A stretch of DNA of 64,000 nt from Herbidospora sakaeratensis (GCF_001570525.1 NZ_BBXC01000012.1:112696-176695), one strand, 5' to 3'. Counted from the stretch's first letter, positions 8,477 through 17,619 are shown. Notes: a model not told the origin generated them from the letters alone. Numbers and translations: made by a program.

Positions 8477-8530
8477 GGCTTGCAGCCGCCCGCAAGGCGG
8501 GCCCAAGAGGGCCGCCCGACGCTTGGCCTC

Positions 8531-9070
8531 ATGAGCTCACGCCTGTTCAGAGGACTCGCCGCGGCGGCCCTCCTCGTGTCCGCGGTCTTACCCGCGAGCC
8601 CCGCGTACGCGGCCCCCGCCCCGTATGTGCGGATCATCCTCGACTCGATCGTCGCCCACTCGACCCAGGAGGGCGGCTGGGACGAGATCAGACTCAAGGT
8701 CAAGGGGCCGGGGATCGTCCCGCTCTTCAGCCGCACGGTCCAGATCTGGCCGGCCAACGAGTGGTATCCGCCGGTGGGCATCAGGACCGGCGTCTGCTAC
8801 AGCCCCGACGACGTCGCCTGCCCACCGGGGATGCCGGTCCAGACGAACGGCGGCGGCACCCCGAACCGTCCGGCGTTCCCCGCCAACGGCGGGCTCGCCC
8901 ACATCGACCTGTGGGAGATCGACGACTTCGACCCCGACGACCTGATCCTGGGCGGCTCGGTCCTGCTGACCCCGAGAGAGGGCTTCTCCCGCCAGACGAT
9001 CCGCATGCGAACCGGCGACGCCGACTACGAGGTCACCTTCACCATCGCCCCGAGCGAGACCCCGCTCTGA
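8531..9070 (+). CDS. secreted protein of unknown function
   Basis: A 179-residue protein with a clear Sec signal peptide (MSSRLFRGLAAAALLVSAVLPASPAYA, cleavage after AYA). The mature part is rich in beta-prone segments and begins PYVRIILDSIVAHSTQEGGWDEIRLKVKG, with one pair of Cys in the middle (GVCYSPDDVACPPG). I do not recognise a named domain, but the opening is similar in layout to the mature start of the secreted protein encoded at 38828-39304 (a V.L.SI.A...(D/E)..G.DE(I/L)R..V.G pattern), suggesting a shared family. The start at 8531 is chosen because it opens the signal peptide. Confidence 0.75.
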   Translation: MSSRLFRGLAAAALLVSAVLPASPAYAAPAPYVRIILDSIVAHSTQEGGWDEIRLKVKGPGIVPLFSRTVQIWPANEWYPPVGIRTGVCYSPDDVACPPGMPVQTNGGGTPNRPAFPANGGLAHIDLWEIDDFDPDDLILGGSVLLTPREGFSRQTIRMRTGDADYEVTFTIAPSETPL

Positions 9071-9090
9071 GGTCTCCTGACGGTGTGGAA

Positions 9091-9124
9091 CGCCTCGGGA
9101 CGGCTCCGGCGCCGCCCCGAGGCG
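9091..9124. terminator. hairpin between convergent genes
   Basis: Arms CGCCTCGGG (9091-9099) and CCCGAGGCG (9116-9124) are perfect complements with a 16-base GC-rich loop, between the convergent genes ending at 9070 and 9141. No long T-run is present on either strand. Confidence 0.5.
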
Positions 9125-9140
9125 GGTCTGTGTGGTGTGG

Positions 9141-9401
9141 TCACGCGGCGGCGTGGGGGGCCGGTCGGGCGGCGGCCGCCTGGGGGTCGACGACGATGCC
9201 CGGCACGCCGATGTCCCTGAGGAGGGCGCGCAGGGCCGGTTCGCAGAGCCTGATCCAGGGCTGGTCCTCGCCGAGCACGAGCGCGAGCCGGACCGGAGAG
9301 GTGAAGGCCACCGCCGTGCGGGCTCCCTCGGGGGTGCGGAACACCCGGAGAGCGTCGGCGCAGCCGGTCTTCCGGACCGGCACGAATAGCGGCACGTCCA
9401 T
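9141..9401 (-). CDS. SAV_915-type small protein
   Basis: An 86-residue protein matching the actinobacterial SAV_915 family layout: an LFVPVR opening, then the blocks ALRVFRTPEGARTAVAFTS, LALVLGEDQPWIRLCEPALRALL and PGIVVDP. The family is widespread in actinomycetes and of unknown function, possibly related to the SseB fold. The start is placed at the ATG 9401 because homologues begin just before LFVPVR; an upstream ATG at 9425 is possible. It stands alone. Confidence 0.7.
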   Translation of the reverse strand: MDVPLFVPVRKTGCADALRVFRTPEGARTAVAFTSPVRLALVLGEDQPWIRLCEPALRALLRDIGVPGIVVDPQAAAARPAPHAAA

Positions 9402-9610
9402 CGTCGTTTTCCCTTCCACGTTCACGGCATCGACGTTAGGGGCCGGAGAAAGGCCGTGAGGCTTTCCCTACGGCGATCCGACGGGTCCGCCGCCGATGCT
9501 GACGCCGTTTTGACGCGTAGTCATCGCGTCAACAGGGCGTAGGAATGGCATCAATACGGCCCGGCGGGGTCCCTCTCGCTTGTTGAATATGAGCGAAAGG
9601 GGGCGGGAGA

Positions 9611-10015
9611 ATGGTTTCTCGGCGCACCACGTCATTGGAGTTGCTGATTCCGGGCGCGGCCGTGCTGGCGGTCGGGGCGGTGGTCGTGGTGGCCGTGGCC
9701 GTCCCCGACGTGTCGGAACGGGTCGCGGCCATGGCCGGGCTGACGGCGGCGATCGGGCTGGCCGTGCGGCGGCCGGTGGCCGCCGGGGCGGCCGGGGTGA
9801 TCGGCTGGTTCCTGACGACGGGGTTCCTGGTGAACGGGCTCGGCGAGCTGACGTTCACGACGGCCGACTGGTCGCGGCTGGGCCTGCTGACCGGGGCCGG
9901 GCTGGTGGGGGCGGCGATGCGGCTGCCGATGCCGCTGCGGGCGTCCGGACGGGTTCCCGTCGTCACTGCATATCGGCCTATCAGCCGATTTGCGCACCAT
10001 AAGACTTTGTCCTGA
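9611..10015 (+). CDS. small membrane protein of unknown function
   Basis: A 134-residue protein with four hydrophobic stretches: LLIPGAAVLAVGAVVVVAVAV, MAGLTAAIGLAV, AAGAAGVIGWFLTTGFLVNGL and LGLLTGAGLVGAAM. The order and the FTTADWSRLGLL loop resemble DUF4118-like four-helix membrane modules found in sensor kinases, but no kinase part follows. The ATG at 9611 has GGGGGCGGGAGA upstream. Role unknown; the ORF's last residues beyond about 115 are not typical of the fold. Confidence 0.6.
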   Translation: MVSRRTTSLELLIPGAAVLAVGAVVVVAVAVPDVSERVAAMAGLTAAIGLAVRRPVAAGAAGVIGWFLTTGFLVNGLGELTFTTADWSRLGLLTGAGLVGAAMRLPMPLRASGRVPVVTAYRPISRFAHHKTLS

Positions 10016-10122
10016 ATTAGCGTTCGCCGGGGCTGGCGTCAGAATCCATGCGGGTATTTTCCGGGCCGGACACCTCAATGGTGTTCGGTCATTTTGGAAT
10101 TACAACTCATATGGAAGTGCAT

Positions 10123-11715
10123 ATGCACCCACGTGCCAACAAATGGAGTATGGGGCTGACGGGCGTACTCGCCGCCGCCCTGGTCACCTTCTCCGGGGCG
10201 GCCGCCTCGGCGCAGGTCAACCCCATCGACCCCCCCGTCCAGCCGGCCCCGGCCGCCAAGAACATCCCGGGCACGGCCGGCGCCGAGAAGTCGGCCAAGA
10301 AACCCGCCCGCGCCGCCGCCAAGAAGGCCGTCGCCATCTGGGGCGCCGCCCCGGCGACCTCGTCAGCCAAGAACGACGACCCGGTCCCGCCCGCCAAGCC
10401 CGCCAAGCCCGGGGTCCCGGCCGCGCAGACCAAGCCCGCCAAGCCCGCCGCTCCGGCCGCGCAGGCCAAGCCCGCCGCTCCGGCCGCGCAGGCCAAGCCC
10501 GCCGCTCCGGCCGCGCAGGCCAAGCCCGCCGCTCCGGCCGCGCAGGCCAAGCCCGCCGCTCCGGTTGCTCCGGCCAAGCCTGCGGCACTGCTCGTGCAGG
10601 CCAAGTCGGCCGCTCCGGTTGCACCCGCTGCTTCGGCCGAGCTCGCTCCCGCCAAGGCGGCTGTTCCGGCCAAGCCCGCGGCTGCGAAGCCTGCCGCCGC
10701 TGCCAAGCCTGCGGCTCCGGTCAGCGCGGCCGCGCCGGTCGAGCCTGCGGCTTCGGCCAAGGCGGCGGCTCCGGTCGAGCCTGCCGCCCCGGTCGAGGCT
10801 GCTGTTTCGGCTGAGGCTGCCGCTCCGGCGTCTGTTGAGGCTGCGGCGGTGGACGCCGTCGCCGTTCGGGCCGCGCTGGCCGAGAAGGTCGCCGCCAAGC
10901 GGGCCGAGGCGCTGCAGCGGGCCGCTGCCAAGCGGGCCGAGATGATGCAGAAGGCCGCTGCCAAGCGGGCCGCCATGATGCAGAGGCTGGCCGAGATGCG
11001 CGCCACCGCCGCGATCAAGGCCGCGCTGGTCGCGAAGGGCGCCGCTCCGATGGCGACGCTCGACGACCCGGCTGCCAAGGCCGCAGCTGAGAAGGCCGCC
11101 GCCCCGGCTCCGGTCGCGGAGGAGGCTAGTGCGCAGGGGCAGGGTGCGGCGCTGCTCGCCGGGGCCGCCGCCGCCACGCCGGCCGCCGTCGCGCTGACCG
11201 AGGCGGCCAAGGCCGAGGCGCAGCGCGCGGGGACTGCCGACCACCCGTGTTGCAAGGGTCCGCGCGGTCCGCGTGGCCCGATGGGTCCGGCCGGCCCTCC
11301 CGGACCGCCCGGGTTCCCCGGTGTTCCCGGCCCGATGGGTCCGCTGGGCGCGACCGGTCCGACCGGTCGGACCGGTCCGGCGGGTCCCGCTGGTCTGGCC
11401 GGTCCCGAGGGGGCGGTCGGTCCGGCCGGGGCGCCGGGGCTGAACGGTGAGGCGGGCCTGAACGGCGTCTCGGGTTACGAGGTCGTCGACGGGCTGCCCG
11501 TCACCTGCCAGCCGTTCGCCCAGTGCACCGCTCAGGTCGCCTGCCCGCTCGGCAAGCGTTCCGTCGGCGGCGGCTACTCGCTGGATCCGATCGGCCAGCC
11601 CGTGCTGAGCTCGGTCCCGGCCGCGTCGGGTCTCTCGTGGAGCGTGACCGTGTTCAACGGCGCCCTGCTGCCGCTGGTGACGGTCCCGCGGACGGTCTGC
11701 GTCTCCGCCCTCTAG
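10123..11715 (+). CDS. secreted Ala/Pro/Lys-rich collagen-like protein
   Basis: A protein of about 530 residues with a Sec signal peptide (cleavage near ASA-QV). Then comes a long Ala/Pro/Lys-rich region that includes four exact copies of a nine-residue unit KPAAPAAQA, an AAAKRA(E/A)(A/M)(L/M)Q helix-prone segment, and 24 uninterrupted Gly-X-Y collagen triplets (DNA 11257-11472) introduced by a CC pair. The last 80 residues form a Cys-containing beta-rich tail ([28 protein letters not shown]). By analogy with other bacterial collagen-like proteins it is probably an extracellular or surface-linked structural/adhesive protein; that is inference. The start at 10123 is favoured by GGAAG six bases upstream; in-frame ATGs at 10111 and GTG/ATG at 10048 are less likely. 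Confidence 0.82.
   Translation: MHPRANKWSMGLTGVLAAALVTFSGAAASAQVNPIDPPVQPAPAAKNIPGTAGAEKSAKKPARAAAKKAVAIWGAAPATSSAKNDDPVPPAKPAKPGVPAAQTKPAKPAAPAAQAKPAAPAAQAKPAAPAAQAKPAAPAAQAKPAAPVAPAKPAALLVQAKSAAPVAPAASAELAPAKAAVPAKPAAAKPAAAAKPAAPVSAAAPVEPAASAKAAAPVEPAAPVEAAVSAEAAAPASVEAAAVDAVAVRAALAEKVAAKRAEALQRAAAKRAEMMQKAAAKRAAMMQRLAEMRATAAIKAALVAKGAAPMATLDDPAAKAAAEKAAAPAPVAEEASAQGQGAALLAGAAAATPAAVALTEAAKAEAQRAGTADHPCCKGPRGPRGPMGPAGPPGPPGFPGVPGPMGPLGATGPTGRTGPAGPAGLAGPEGAVGPAGAPGLNGEAGLNGVSGYEVVDGLPVTCQPFAQCTAQVACPLGKRSVGGGYSLDPIGQPVLSSVPAASGLSWSVTVFNGALLPLVTVPRTVCVSAL
10441..10548 (+). repeat. four perfect 27-bp tandem repeats (coding)
   Basis: The unit begins AAGCCCGCCGCTCCGGCC and repeats exactly at 10441, 10468, 10495 and 10522, followed by a diverged fifth copy. 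It encodes KPAAPAAQA in the collagen-like protein. Exact identity at the DNA level points to recent slippage or duplication. Confidence 0.95.
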
Positions 11716-11730
11716 GTCGGTCCGCCAGGA

Positions 11731-11767
11731 CGAAACGCCGTCCCGCCTGGTGCGGGACGGCGTTTCG
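11731..11767. terminator. bidirectional intrinsic terminator
   Basis: A perfect 16-bp stem: CGAAACGCCGTCCCGC (11731-11746), loop CTGGT, GCGGGACGGCGTTTCG (11752-11767). It lies 15 bp after the collagen-like gene and just after the stop of the convergent lysA-like gene, so it can serve both. Confidence 0.88.
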
Positions 11768-11771
11768 CCGT

Positions 11772-12974
11772 CTAACGGCCGACGTCGCGCCGCATCAGGT
11801 CGGCGGTCTCCTCGCGCCGGACGATCAGCCGCGCCGACCCGCTCCGCACGGCGACCACCGGAGGGCGGCACGTCAGGTTGTACGACGACCCCATCGCATG
11901 GTGGTAGGCCCCGGTCACCCGCACGACCACCAGGTCGCCGGGCCGGGCGTCACCGGCGGGCACGTCCTCGGCGATCACGTCGCCGGCCTCGCAGTGCCGC
12001 CCGACGATCGTCGCCGGCTCCCCGGAGCGGCCGGGCACCGAGACCGAGTACCGCGCGCCGTACAGCGCTGGCCGGGGGTTGTCGCTCATCCCGCCGTCGA
12101 CCGCGACGAAGGTCCGGCCGCCCTGCCGCTTGACCGAGATCACCCGGTAGAGGGTCACGCCGGCGGCGGCCACGATGGCCCGGCCGGGCTCGACCACCAG
12201 CCGGGGTTCGGGCAGCCGCAGGTGGCGGCAGCGTTCGGCGATCACCTTGGGCACGGCGGCGCCGAAGTGCCCGAGGTCGAGGCCGTGTTCGTCGTCGAGG
12301 TAGGCGACGCCGTGGCCGCCGCCGAGGTCGAGTTCGGGCAGCGTGGTCGCGAACCGCTCCCGGACCATGGCCAGCTGGTCGACCATGATCTTGGCCGCCG
12401 CCTCGAACGGCGCGACCGAGGTGATCTGCGACCCGATGTGGCAGTGCAGCCCGGCCAGCCGCAACTCGGGCTGGCTCAGCACCCGCGCCACGGCGTCGGG
12501 GAGCTCGGCCAGCGGGATGCCGAACTTCTGCCCCTCGGAGCCGGTGCGGATCGCCGCGTGGCCCCCGGCGTCGATGCCGGGCGTGACCCGCAGGTAGACG
12601 TCCTGCCGCAGGGCGACGGGCACCAGCGCGGCCAGCCGGTGGATCTCGGCCACGTTGTCGATGACGACGCGCCCGACCCCGACGGCGTCGCGCAGTTCGG
12701 CGGGGGTCTTGGCGTTGCCGTGGAAGATGATCCGGGACGCGGGGAACCCGACCGACCGGGCGAGCGTGAGCTCTCCGCCGGAGCAGACGTCCAGGGAGAG
12801 CCCTTCTTCGGCCACCCACGACGCCATGGCCTGCGTGAGGAACGCCTTCCCGGCGTAGGCCACCGTCGCCGACGGCAACGCGGCGAGGTAGTCGCGGCAG
12901 CGGGCCCGGACGGCGTCCTCGTCCACGACGTACGCGGGGGTCCCGAATCGACGGGCGATATCAGCCAAATCCAT
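11772..12974 (-). CDS. lysA: diaminopimelate decarboxylase-family PLP enzyme
   Basis: A 400-residue fold-type III PLP decarboxylase. The PLP lysine is K43 in AYAGKAF; HCHIGSQI, the Gly-rich phosphate loop in DLGGGHGVAYLDDE, EPGRAIVA and the C-terminal CEAGDVIAEDVPAGDARPGDLVVV block (catalytic Cys from the partner subunit) are all present, as in LysA. It would convert meso-diaminopimelate to lysine in the cytoplasm. The gene is not beside argS or thrA/hom, where the housekeeping lysA usually sits in actinomycetes, and at 400 residues is shorter than the typical 440-460, so it may be a second, specialised copy. The ATG at 12974 opens the conserved FGTPAYVVDE region. Confidence 0.85.
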   Translation of the reverse strand: MDLADIARRFGTPAYVVDEDAVRARCRDYLAALPSATVAYAGKAFLTQAMASWVAEEGLSLDVCSGGELTLARSVGFPASRIIFHGNAKTPAELRDAVGVGRVVIDNVAEIHRLAALVPVALRQDVYLRVTPGIDAGGHAAIRTGSEGQKFGIPLAELPDAVARVLSQPELRLAGLHCHIGSQITSVAPFEAAAKIMVDQLAMVRERFATTLPELDLGGGHGVAYLDDEHGLDLGHFGAAVPKVIAERCRHLRLPEPRLVVEPGRAIVAAAGVTLYRVISVKRQGGRTFVAVDGGMSDNPRPALYGARYSVSVPGRSGEPATIVGRHCEAGDVIAEDVPAGDARPGDLVVVRVTGAYHHAMGSSYNLTCRPPVVAVRSGSARLIVRREETADLMRRDVGR

Positions 12975-13037
12975 AAATCGACACTAAGCACCCATAAAGC
13001 GATAAATGGGGATCTATATGTGGTCCTCGCGCCTTTC

Positions 13038-13418
13038 CTACGCCGTATTGACGGGGTCGTAACTGCCCACGCTCCACACGTGCCCTTCGGGGTCGCGGAT
13101 CGTGTAGCCCCGGCCGCCGTAGTCCTCCGACCGCAGCTCCCGGATCACCTCCACGCCGGCCGCCTTCGCGATCTCGTACAGGGCGTCGATCTCCAGGTCG
13201 TCGACCACGACGTAGACGCTCGCGGGGCCGGTCACCACGTCGAGCCCGTGGCCGACGGAGCCCAGCATGACCATGCCGGTCCCCCGGCTGAGCTGGGCGT
13301 GGACGACCACGCCGTCGTCGGAGCGGTAGACCTCCGGCGAGGTGAACCCCAGCACGGCGGTCAGCCACGCGAGGGCCTTGTCGGCGTCGTGATAGCGGAT
13401 CGTCGGAATCACTGTCAT
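13038..13418 (-). CDS. VOC (glyoxalase/bleomycin-resistance fold) protein
   Basis: A 126-residue single-domain VOC protein of the PhnB-like type: TVIPTIRYHDADKALAWLTAVLGF is the usual opening, followed by VMLGSVG, VYVVVDDLEIDALYEIAKAAG and a metal-ligand-like GGRGYTIRDPEGHVWSVG. Such proteins are metalloenzymes or binding proteins; substrate unknown. The ATG at 13418 is chosen since it precedes the conserved strand directly; it is divergent from the FAD oxidoreductase. Confidence 0.85.
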   Translation of the reverse strand: MTVIPTIRYHDADKALAWLTAVLGFTSPEVYRSDDGVVVHAQLSRGTGMVMLGSVGHGLDVVTGPASVYVVVDDLEIDALYEIAKAAGVEVIRELRSEDYGGRGYTIRDPEGHVWSVGSYDPVNTA

Positions 13419-13477
13419 GGCGTACTTTTGCCCGCAAAGTCGTATGGACCTACCCCGGCCGGGCAAGGGGCGTGCGT

Positions 13478-16156
13478 ATGGCGCTCTTCGACCGCCTCCA
13501 CGACGCCCTGCGCGCCCACGTCGACGGCCAGGTCCGGTTCGACCGGGGGACCAGGGCGGCCTATTCGACCGACGCCTCCAACTATCGCGAGGTGCCGATC
13601 GGCGTGGTCGTACCGAGAACGATCGAGGACGCCGCCCTGGCGGTGGAGATCTGCGCCGACCACGACGTGCCCGTGGTGTCGCGGGGCGGCGGCACCAGCC
13701 TGGCCGGCCAGTGCTGCAACACCGCCGTGGTCGTCGACTGGTCGACGTACTGCACCCGGTTCCGGCAGCAGGACGACGGCTCCGTCGTCACCGAACCGGG
13801 CGCGGTCGTCGACGACCTCACCGCCGGCGGCCTGATGTTCGGCCCGAGACCGGCCACCCACAACCACTGCACCATCGGCGGCATGATCGGCAACGACGCC
13901 TGCGGCGCGACCGCGCAGGCGTACGGGAAGACCTCGGACAACGTCCACGACCTGGAGGTGCTCACCTACGAGGGCGCCCGTTTCTGGACCTCCGACCCGC
14001 CCGAGACGCTGCGCGCGGCCGTCGACGCCATCGCCGACGACCACGGCGACGCCGTCAGGGCCCGGTTTCCCAAGATCCCCCGCAGGGTCTCCGGCTACGG
14101 CCTCGACGCCCTGCTCCCCGAGAACGGCCGCGACCTGGCCAAGGCCCTGGTCGGCTCGGAGTCGACCCTGGTCACCGTGCTCCGCGCCCGGCTGAAGATG
14201 GTGCCCCGGCCGAGGGCGGGAGCGGCGGCGATCCTGGGCTTCCGCGACGTCTTCGAGGCCGCCGACGCCGCCCCGTCGATCGCGCCCTACGAACCGATCG
14301 CCCTGGAGGGCATGGACGACCGCCTGATCGGCCACGAACGTGCCCGCCGCCTCAACCTGGCCGCCATCGACCGGCTGCCGAAGGGCGGCGGCTGGCTGGT
14401 CGTCCAGTTCGGCGCCGACACCCCGGAGGAGGCCGCCGGCCTGGCCCGCGCGATGGCGGCCGACCTGGGCGTGCGGCCGGTGATCACGAACGACGTCGCC
14501 TCCGTGGCCGCCATCCGCGAGGCGGCCGTCGGGGCCACCGCGGGCGACGCCTGGCCCGGCTGGGAGGACTCGGCCGTGCCGCCGGAACGCCTCGGCGAGT
14601 ACCTTCGCGACCTGCGACGGCTCCAGGAGGACCACGGCTACGGCGCGTCGTCCCTCTACGGCCACTTCGGCCACGGCTGCGTGCACACCCGGATGCCGTT
14701 CCGCCGCGACGACTACCGCGCCTTCGTCGAGGAGGCCGCCGACCTGGTCGTCTCCTACGGCGGCTCGTTCTCCGGCGAGCACGGCGACGGCCTGGCCAGG
14801 GGCGAGTTGTGGCCGAGGATGTTCGGCGACGAGGTCATGGCGGCGTTCATCCGCTTCAAGCGGCTGTTCGACCCCCGCAACCGGATGAACCCCGGCCGCC
14901 TGATCGACCCTGACCGGCTCGACGACCACCTGACCACCCGCCCGCCCGAGGCGGCGACCGTCTTCGCCTTCCGCGACGGCTTCGCCGCCGAGACGTTGGC
15001 CTGCGCCGGGGTCGGGGAGTGCCGCCGCGACACCGGCGGCGTGATGTGCCCGAGCTTCCGCGTCACCCGCGACGAGCAGCACTCCACCCGGGGCAGGGCC
15101 CGGCTGCTGGCCGAGATGCTCCGGGGCGAGGTGATCACCGGCGGCTGGCGGTCGGAGGAGGTCAGGGACGCCCTCGACCTGTGCCTGGCGTGCAAGGGAT
15201 GCCGCTCCGACTGCCCCGTCCACGTCGACATGGCCACCTACAAGGCCGAGTTCCTGCACCACCACTACCAGGGCCGGATCCGCCCGTTGTCCCACTACGC
15301 CCTCGGCTGGCTCCCGCTGTGGGCGCGCTTCCCGCTGCTGCTGCGCGTCCCGAGGGTGCCCGGCCTGACGACCGAGCGCCCGCTGCCACGCCCGGCCCGG
15401 GTCCGCTTCAGCGACACCTTCCGGGCGCCGAAGCGCGGCCCGGAGGTGCTGCTGCTCCCCGACACCTTCACCGACAACTTCACCCCCCGGGTCGCGGTCG
15501 CCGCGACCCGGGTGCTCTCCCAGGCCGGTTTCTCGGTACGCGTCCCGCGCGCCCCCATCTGCTGCGGTCTCACCTGGATCTCCACCGGCCAGCTCGGCGT
15601 GGCCCGGCGGGTGCTGCGCAGAACCGCCCGCGTCCTGCGCGACGACCTCGACGCCGGCCTCCCGTTCGTCGGCCTCGAACCCTCCTGTACGGCCGTCCTC
15701 CGGTCGGACGCCCCCGAACTCCTCCCCGGCGACCCCGACATCAGACGGCTGGCCCACCGCACCAGGACCCTGGCCGAACTCCTCGACGACCACGACGTCG
15801 ACCCGCCGCACCTCCCCGGGCGGGTCGTCACCCAGCCGCACTGCCACCAGCACGCGATCATGGGCGCCGACGCCGACCTCCGCGTCCTGCGCCGGACCGG
15901 CGCCGACGTCACCCAGCTCGACGCGGGCTGCTGCGGCCTGGCCGGGAACTTCGGCTTCGAGCCCGGCCACCACGACCTGGCGATGGCCGTCGGCGAACAG
16001 GCCCTCTTCCCGGCCCTCCGCGCGTCCGCAGGCGCCCGGGTCCTGGCCGACGGCTTCAGCTGCCGCACCCAGATCGAGCACGGCACCGGGATCCACGCCC
16101 TCCATCTGGCCGAGTTCCTGGCGTCTCAACCTTCCGGCCCCCGGCGGAGTCCATAG
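13478..16156 (+). CDS. FAD-binding and 4Fe-4S-binding oxidoreductase (GlcD-GlpC type fusion)
   Basis: A fused enzyme of about 892 residues. The N-terminal half is an FAD-linked oxidase of the VAO type (VVSRGGGTSLAGQ, IGGMIGNDACGATA, YGHFGHGCVHTRM and a late GEHGDG metal/substrate motif); the C-terminal half has a ferredoxin-like region (CAGVGECRRDTGGVMCPSFR, CLACKGCRSDCPVHVD) and two CCG-type cysteine-rich domains (APICCGLTW, AGCCGLAGNFGFE). This arrangement is that of D-2-hydroxyacid dehydrogenases such as D-lactate or D-2-hydroxyglutarate dehydrogenase, which pass electrons to quinones at the membrane. The substrate is not certain. The ATG at 13478 follows AAGGGG at seven bases; a GTG at 13472 is possible. 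Only four bases separate it from the sigma-factor gene. Confidence 0.9.
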   Translation: MALFDRLHDALRAHVDGQVRFDRGTRAAYSTDASNYREVPIGVVVPRTIEDAALAVEICADHDVPVVSRGGGTSLAGQCCNTAVVVDWSTYCTRFRQQDDGSVVTEPGAVVDDLTAGGLMFGPRPATHNHCTIGGMIGNDACGATAQAYGKTSDNVHDLEVLTYEGARFWTSDPPETLRAAVDAIADDHGDAVRARFPKIPRRVSGYGLDALLPENGRDLAKALVGSESTLVTVLRARLKMVPRPRAGAAAILGFRDVFEAADAAPSIAPYEPIALEGMDDRLIGHERARRLNLAAIDRLPKGGGWLVVQFGADTPEEAAGLARAMAADLGVRPVITNDVASVAAIREAAVGATAGDAWPGWEDSAVPPERLGEYLRDLRRLQEDHGYGASSLYGHFGHGCVHTRMPFRRDDYRAFVEEAADLVVSYGGSFSGEHGDGLARGELWPRMFGDEVMAAFIRFKRLFDPRNRMNPGRLIDPDRLDDHLTTRPPEAATVFAFRDGFAAETLACAGVGECRRDTGGVMCPSFRVTRDEQHSTRGRARLLAEMLRGEVITGGWRSEEVRDALDLCLACKGCRSDCPVHVDMATYKAEFLHHHYQGRIRPLSHYALGWLPLWARFPLLLRVPRVPGLTTERPLPRPARVRFSDTFRAPKRGPEVLLLPDTFTDNFTPRVAVAATRVLSQAGFSVRVPRAPICCGLTWISTGQLGVARRVLRRTARVLRDDLDAGLPFVGLEPSCTAVLRSDAPELLPGDPDIRRLAHRTRTLAELLDDHDVDPPHLPGRVVTQPHCHQHAIMGADADLRVLRRTGADVTQLDAGCCGLAGNFGFEPGHHDLAMAVGEQALFPALRASAGARVLADGFSCRTQIEHGTGIHALHLAEFLASQPSGPRRSP

Positions 16157-16160
16157 GACG

Positions 16161-16643
16161 ATGCACGACGCGGAGGGGTTCCGGAAATTCGTGGCCGTAC
16201 GCGGCCGCGCGTTGTCGCGTGCCGCCTATCTGCTCACCGGCGACCACGAGAAGGCCGAGGACCTCATGCAGGAGACCCTGGCCAAGGCGGCCGCCAAGTG
16301 GCGGCGGATCTCGGCCGCGGACGACCCCGAGGCCTACCTGAAGACGATGATGATCAACCAGTTACGGACCTGGCACCGCCCCCGCAGCCTGGTCTTCTTC
16401 CCGACCTCCCAGCCCCCGGAAACGGGCGCGCCCCCGCCCGACACCGAGCTGAAGATCGTGCTCCGGCACGCCCTGACCACCCTCACGGCCAAACAGCGCA
16501 TCGTCCTCTACCTGCGCTTCTACGAAGACCTGCCCGAGGCGCAGATCGCCGCCCGGCTCGGCTGCTCGGTCGGCACGGTCAAACGGCACACGCACGACGC
16601 CCTGAAGCGGCTGCGGAAGGCAGGCATCCATGAACCCGCGTGA
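16161..16643 (+). CDS. SigE-family (ECF) RNA polymerase sigma factor
   Basis: A 160-residue ECF sigma factor of the actinobacterial SigE family. Region 2 is LSRAAYLLTGDHEKAEDLMQETLAKAAAKWRRI and region 4 is LTAKQRIVLYLRFYEDLPEAQIAARLGCSVGTVKRHTHDALKRLR, a full helix-turn-helix. It recruits RNA polymerase to specific promoters, target set unknown. It overlaps the following gene by 14 bp, which is typical of sigma factors coupled to a membrane-anchored regulator. Confidence 0.92.
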   Translation: MHDAEGFRKFVAVRGRALSRAAYLLTGDHEKAEDLMQETLAKAAAKWRRISAADDPEAYLKTMMINQLRTWHRPRSLVFFPTSQPPETGAPPPDTELKIVLRHALTTLTAKQRIVLYLRFYEDLPEAQIAARLGCSVGTVKRHTHDALKRLRKAGIHEPA

Positions 16644-17619
16644 GGCCTATCTCGACCTGGCCGACGACGCCCGCGACTACGGCGACCCCGACCGCGCCAT
16701 CGAGACCGCCGGACGCCGCAGGGCGGCCCGCTGGAGCGCCGTGGCCGTCGCGGTCACCGTGCTCGTCCTGTTCACGTGGCTGCGCCCCGAGCCGGAACCG
16801 GCGCCCGTCCTCCGCGAGCCGCCGCCGCATGCCGGCGCGCGGGCCCACTCCCTCTACTCCGTCTGCCGCACCGGCTGCCCGACCGTGTTGCGGCTGACCG
16901 ACGGCCGCGAGACCGAGATCGTGTCCGGGGTCGAGACGGTCAACCCGCCCGGCAACCACACCATCTCGCCGGACGGCCGCTGGCTCGGCCTTCCCGACGA
17001 CGGGGGCGGCTACCGGCTGAACGACCTGCTCGGCGGCCCCGACCTCCAACTGCCCGCCGAACTGGGCGGCGTCTACGGCCCATGGGTGTGGGCGGCCGAC
17101 TCCAGCCGGATCATCCTGGCCAACCACCGGGACGGCGACGTCTTCCACTACCTCGACGTCGACCTGCGCACCGGCCAGGTGACCCGTCCGGTCGTCCCGG
17201 AGGGAACCGAGATCGTCGGCCTGACCGGCGGCGGTGAGCTGATCCTCCAGCCGCCCCAGAAGGTCACCGACCAGCTCACCCTGACCGTCGCCGGGCGGCC
17301 GGTCGTCTTCCGCGCCCAGACCGGCCGGTTCGCCGACGACGACCACGGCCTGTGGATCCAGTCGCGGGGCGAGCGGCTCTACCTGCACGAATACGGCGAG
17401 CAGGCCGTCGTCCGGCTGCTCAGCCCCGAGGGGCGGGCCGACGCCTATCTCCGCATTCCGGAGGGCCGCTTCGCGGTGGGCCCGACCGCGACCGGATACG
17501 TCGTGGTCGAGCCCGGAAACCAGGCGCAGCGCCTCTACGAGATCGGCCAGGAGGAGAGGCTCCTCGGCGAGTACCCGCCGGAGGCCGCCGTCGTCATCCC
17601 CGGCCTGGCCCGCCACTAG
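16630..17619 (+). CDS. membrane-anchored protein paired with the SigE sigma factor
   Basis: A 329-residue protein with a short cytoplasmic N-terminus, one membrane segment (about residues 36-51, WSAVAVAVTVLVLFTW), a Pro/Glu-rich linker, and an extracellular part of repeated beta-strands (HTISPDGRWLGLP, WVWAADSSRIILANHRDGDVFHYLDVDLRTGQVT) that looks like a WD40/TolB-type propeller. Start is ATG 16630, inside the sigma gene, so the two are translationally coupled. The pairing suggests a sensor or anti-sigma function, but no classical zinc anti-sigma motif (HxxxCxxC) is visible. The stop overlaps the convergent HAD gene by four bases. Confidence 0.75.
   Translation: MNPREAYLDLADDARDYGDPDRAIETAGRRRAARWSAVAVAVTVLVLFTWLRPEPEPAPVLREPPPHAGARAHSLYSVCRTGCPTVLRLTDGRETEIVSGVETVNPPGNHTISPDGRWLGLPDDGGGYRLNDLLGGPDLQLPAELGGVYGPWVWAADSSRIILANHRDGDVFHYLDVDLRTGQVTRPVVPEGTEIVGLTGGGELILQPPQKVTDQLTLTVAGRPVVFRAQTGRFADDDHGLWIQSRGERLYLHEYGEQAVVRLLSPEGRADAYLRIPEGRFAVGPTATGYVVVEPGNQAQRLYEIGQEERLLGEYPPEAAVVIPGLARH

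Noticed and set aside
10441-10548. Tandem repeats as a possible CRISPR or VNTR array
   Set aside because: Repeats are directly adjacent without spacers and in frame with a secreted protein; no CRISPR structure.
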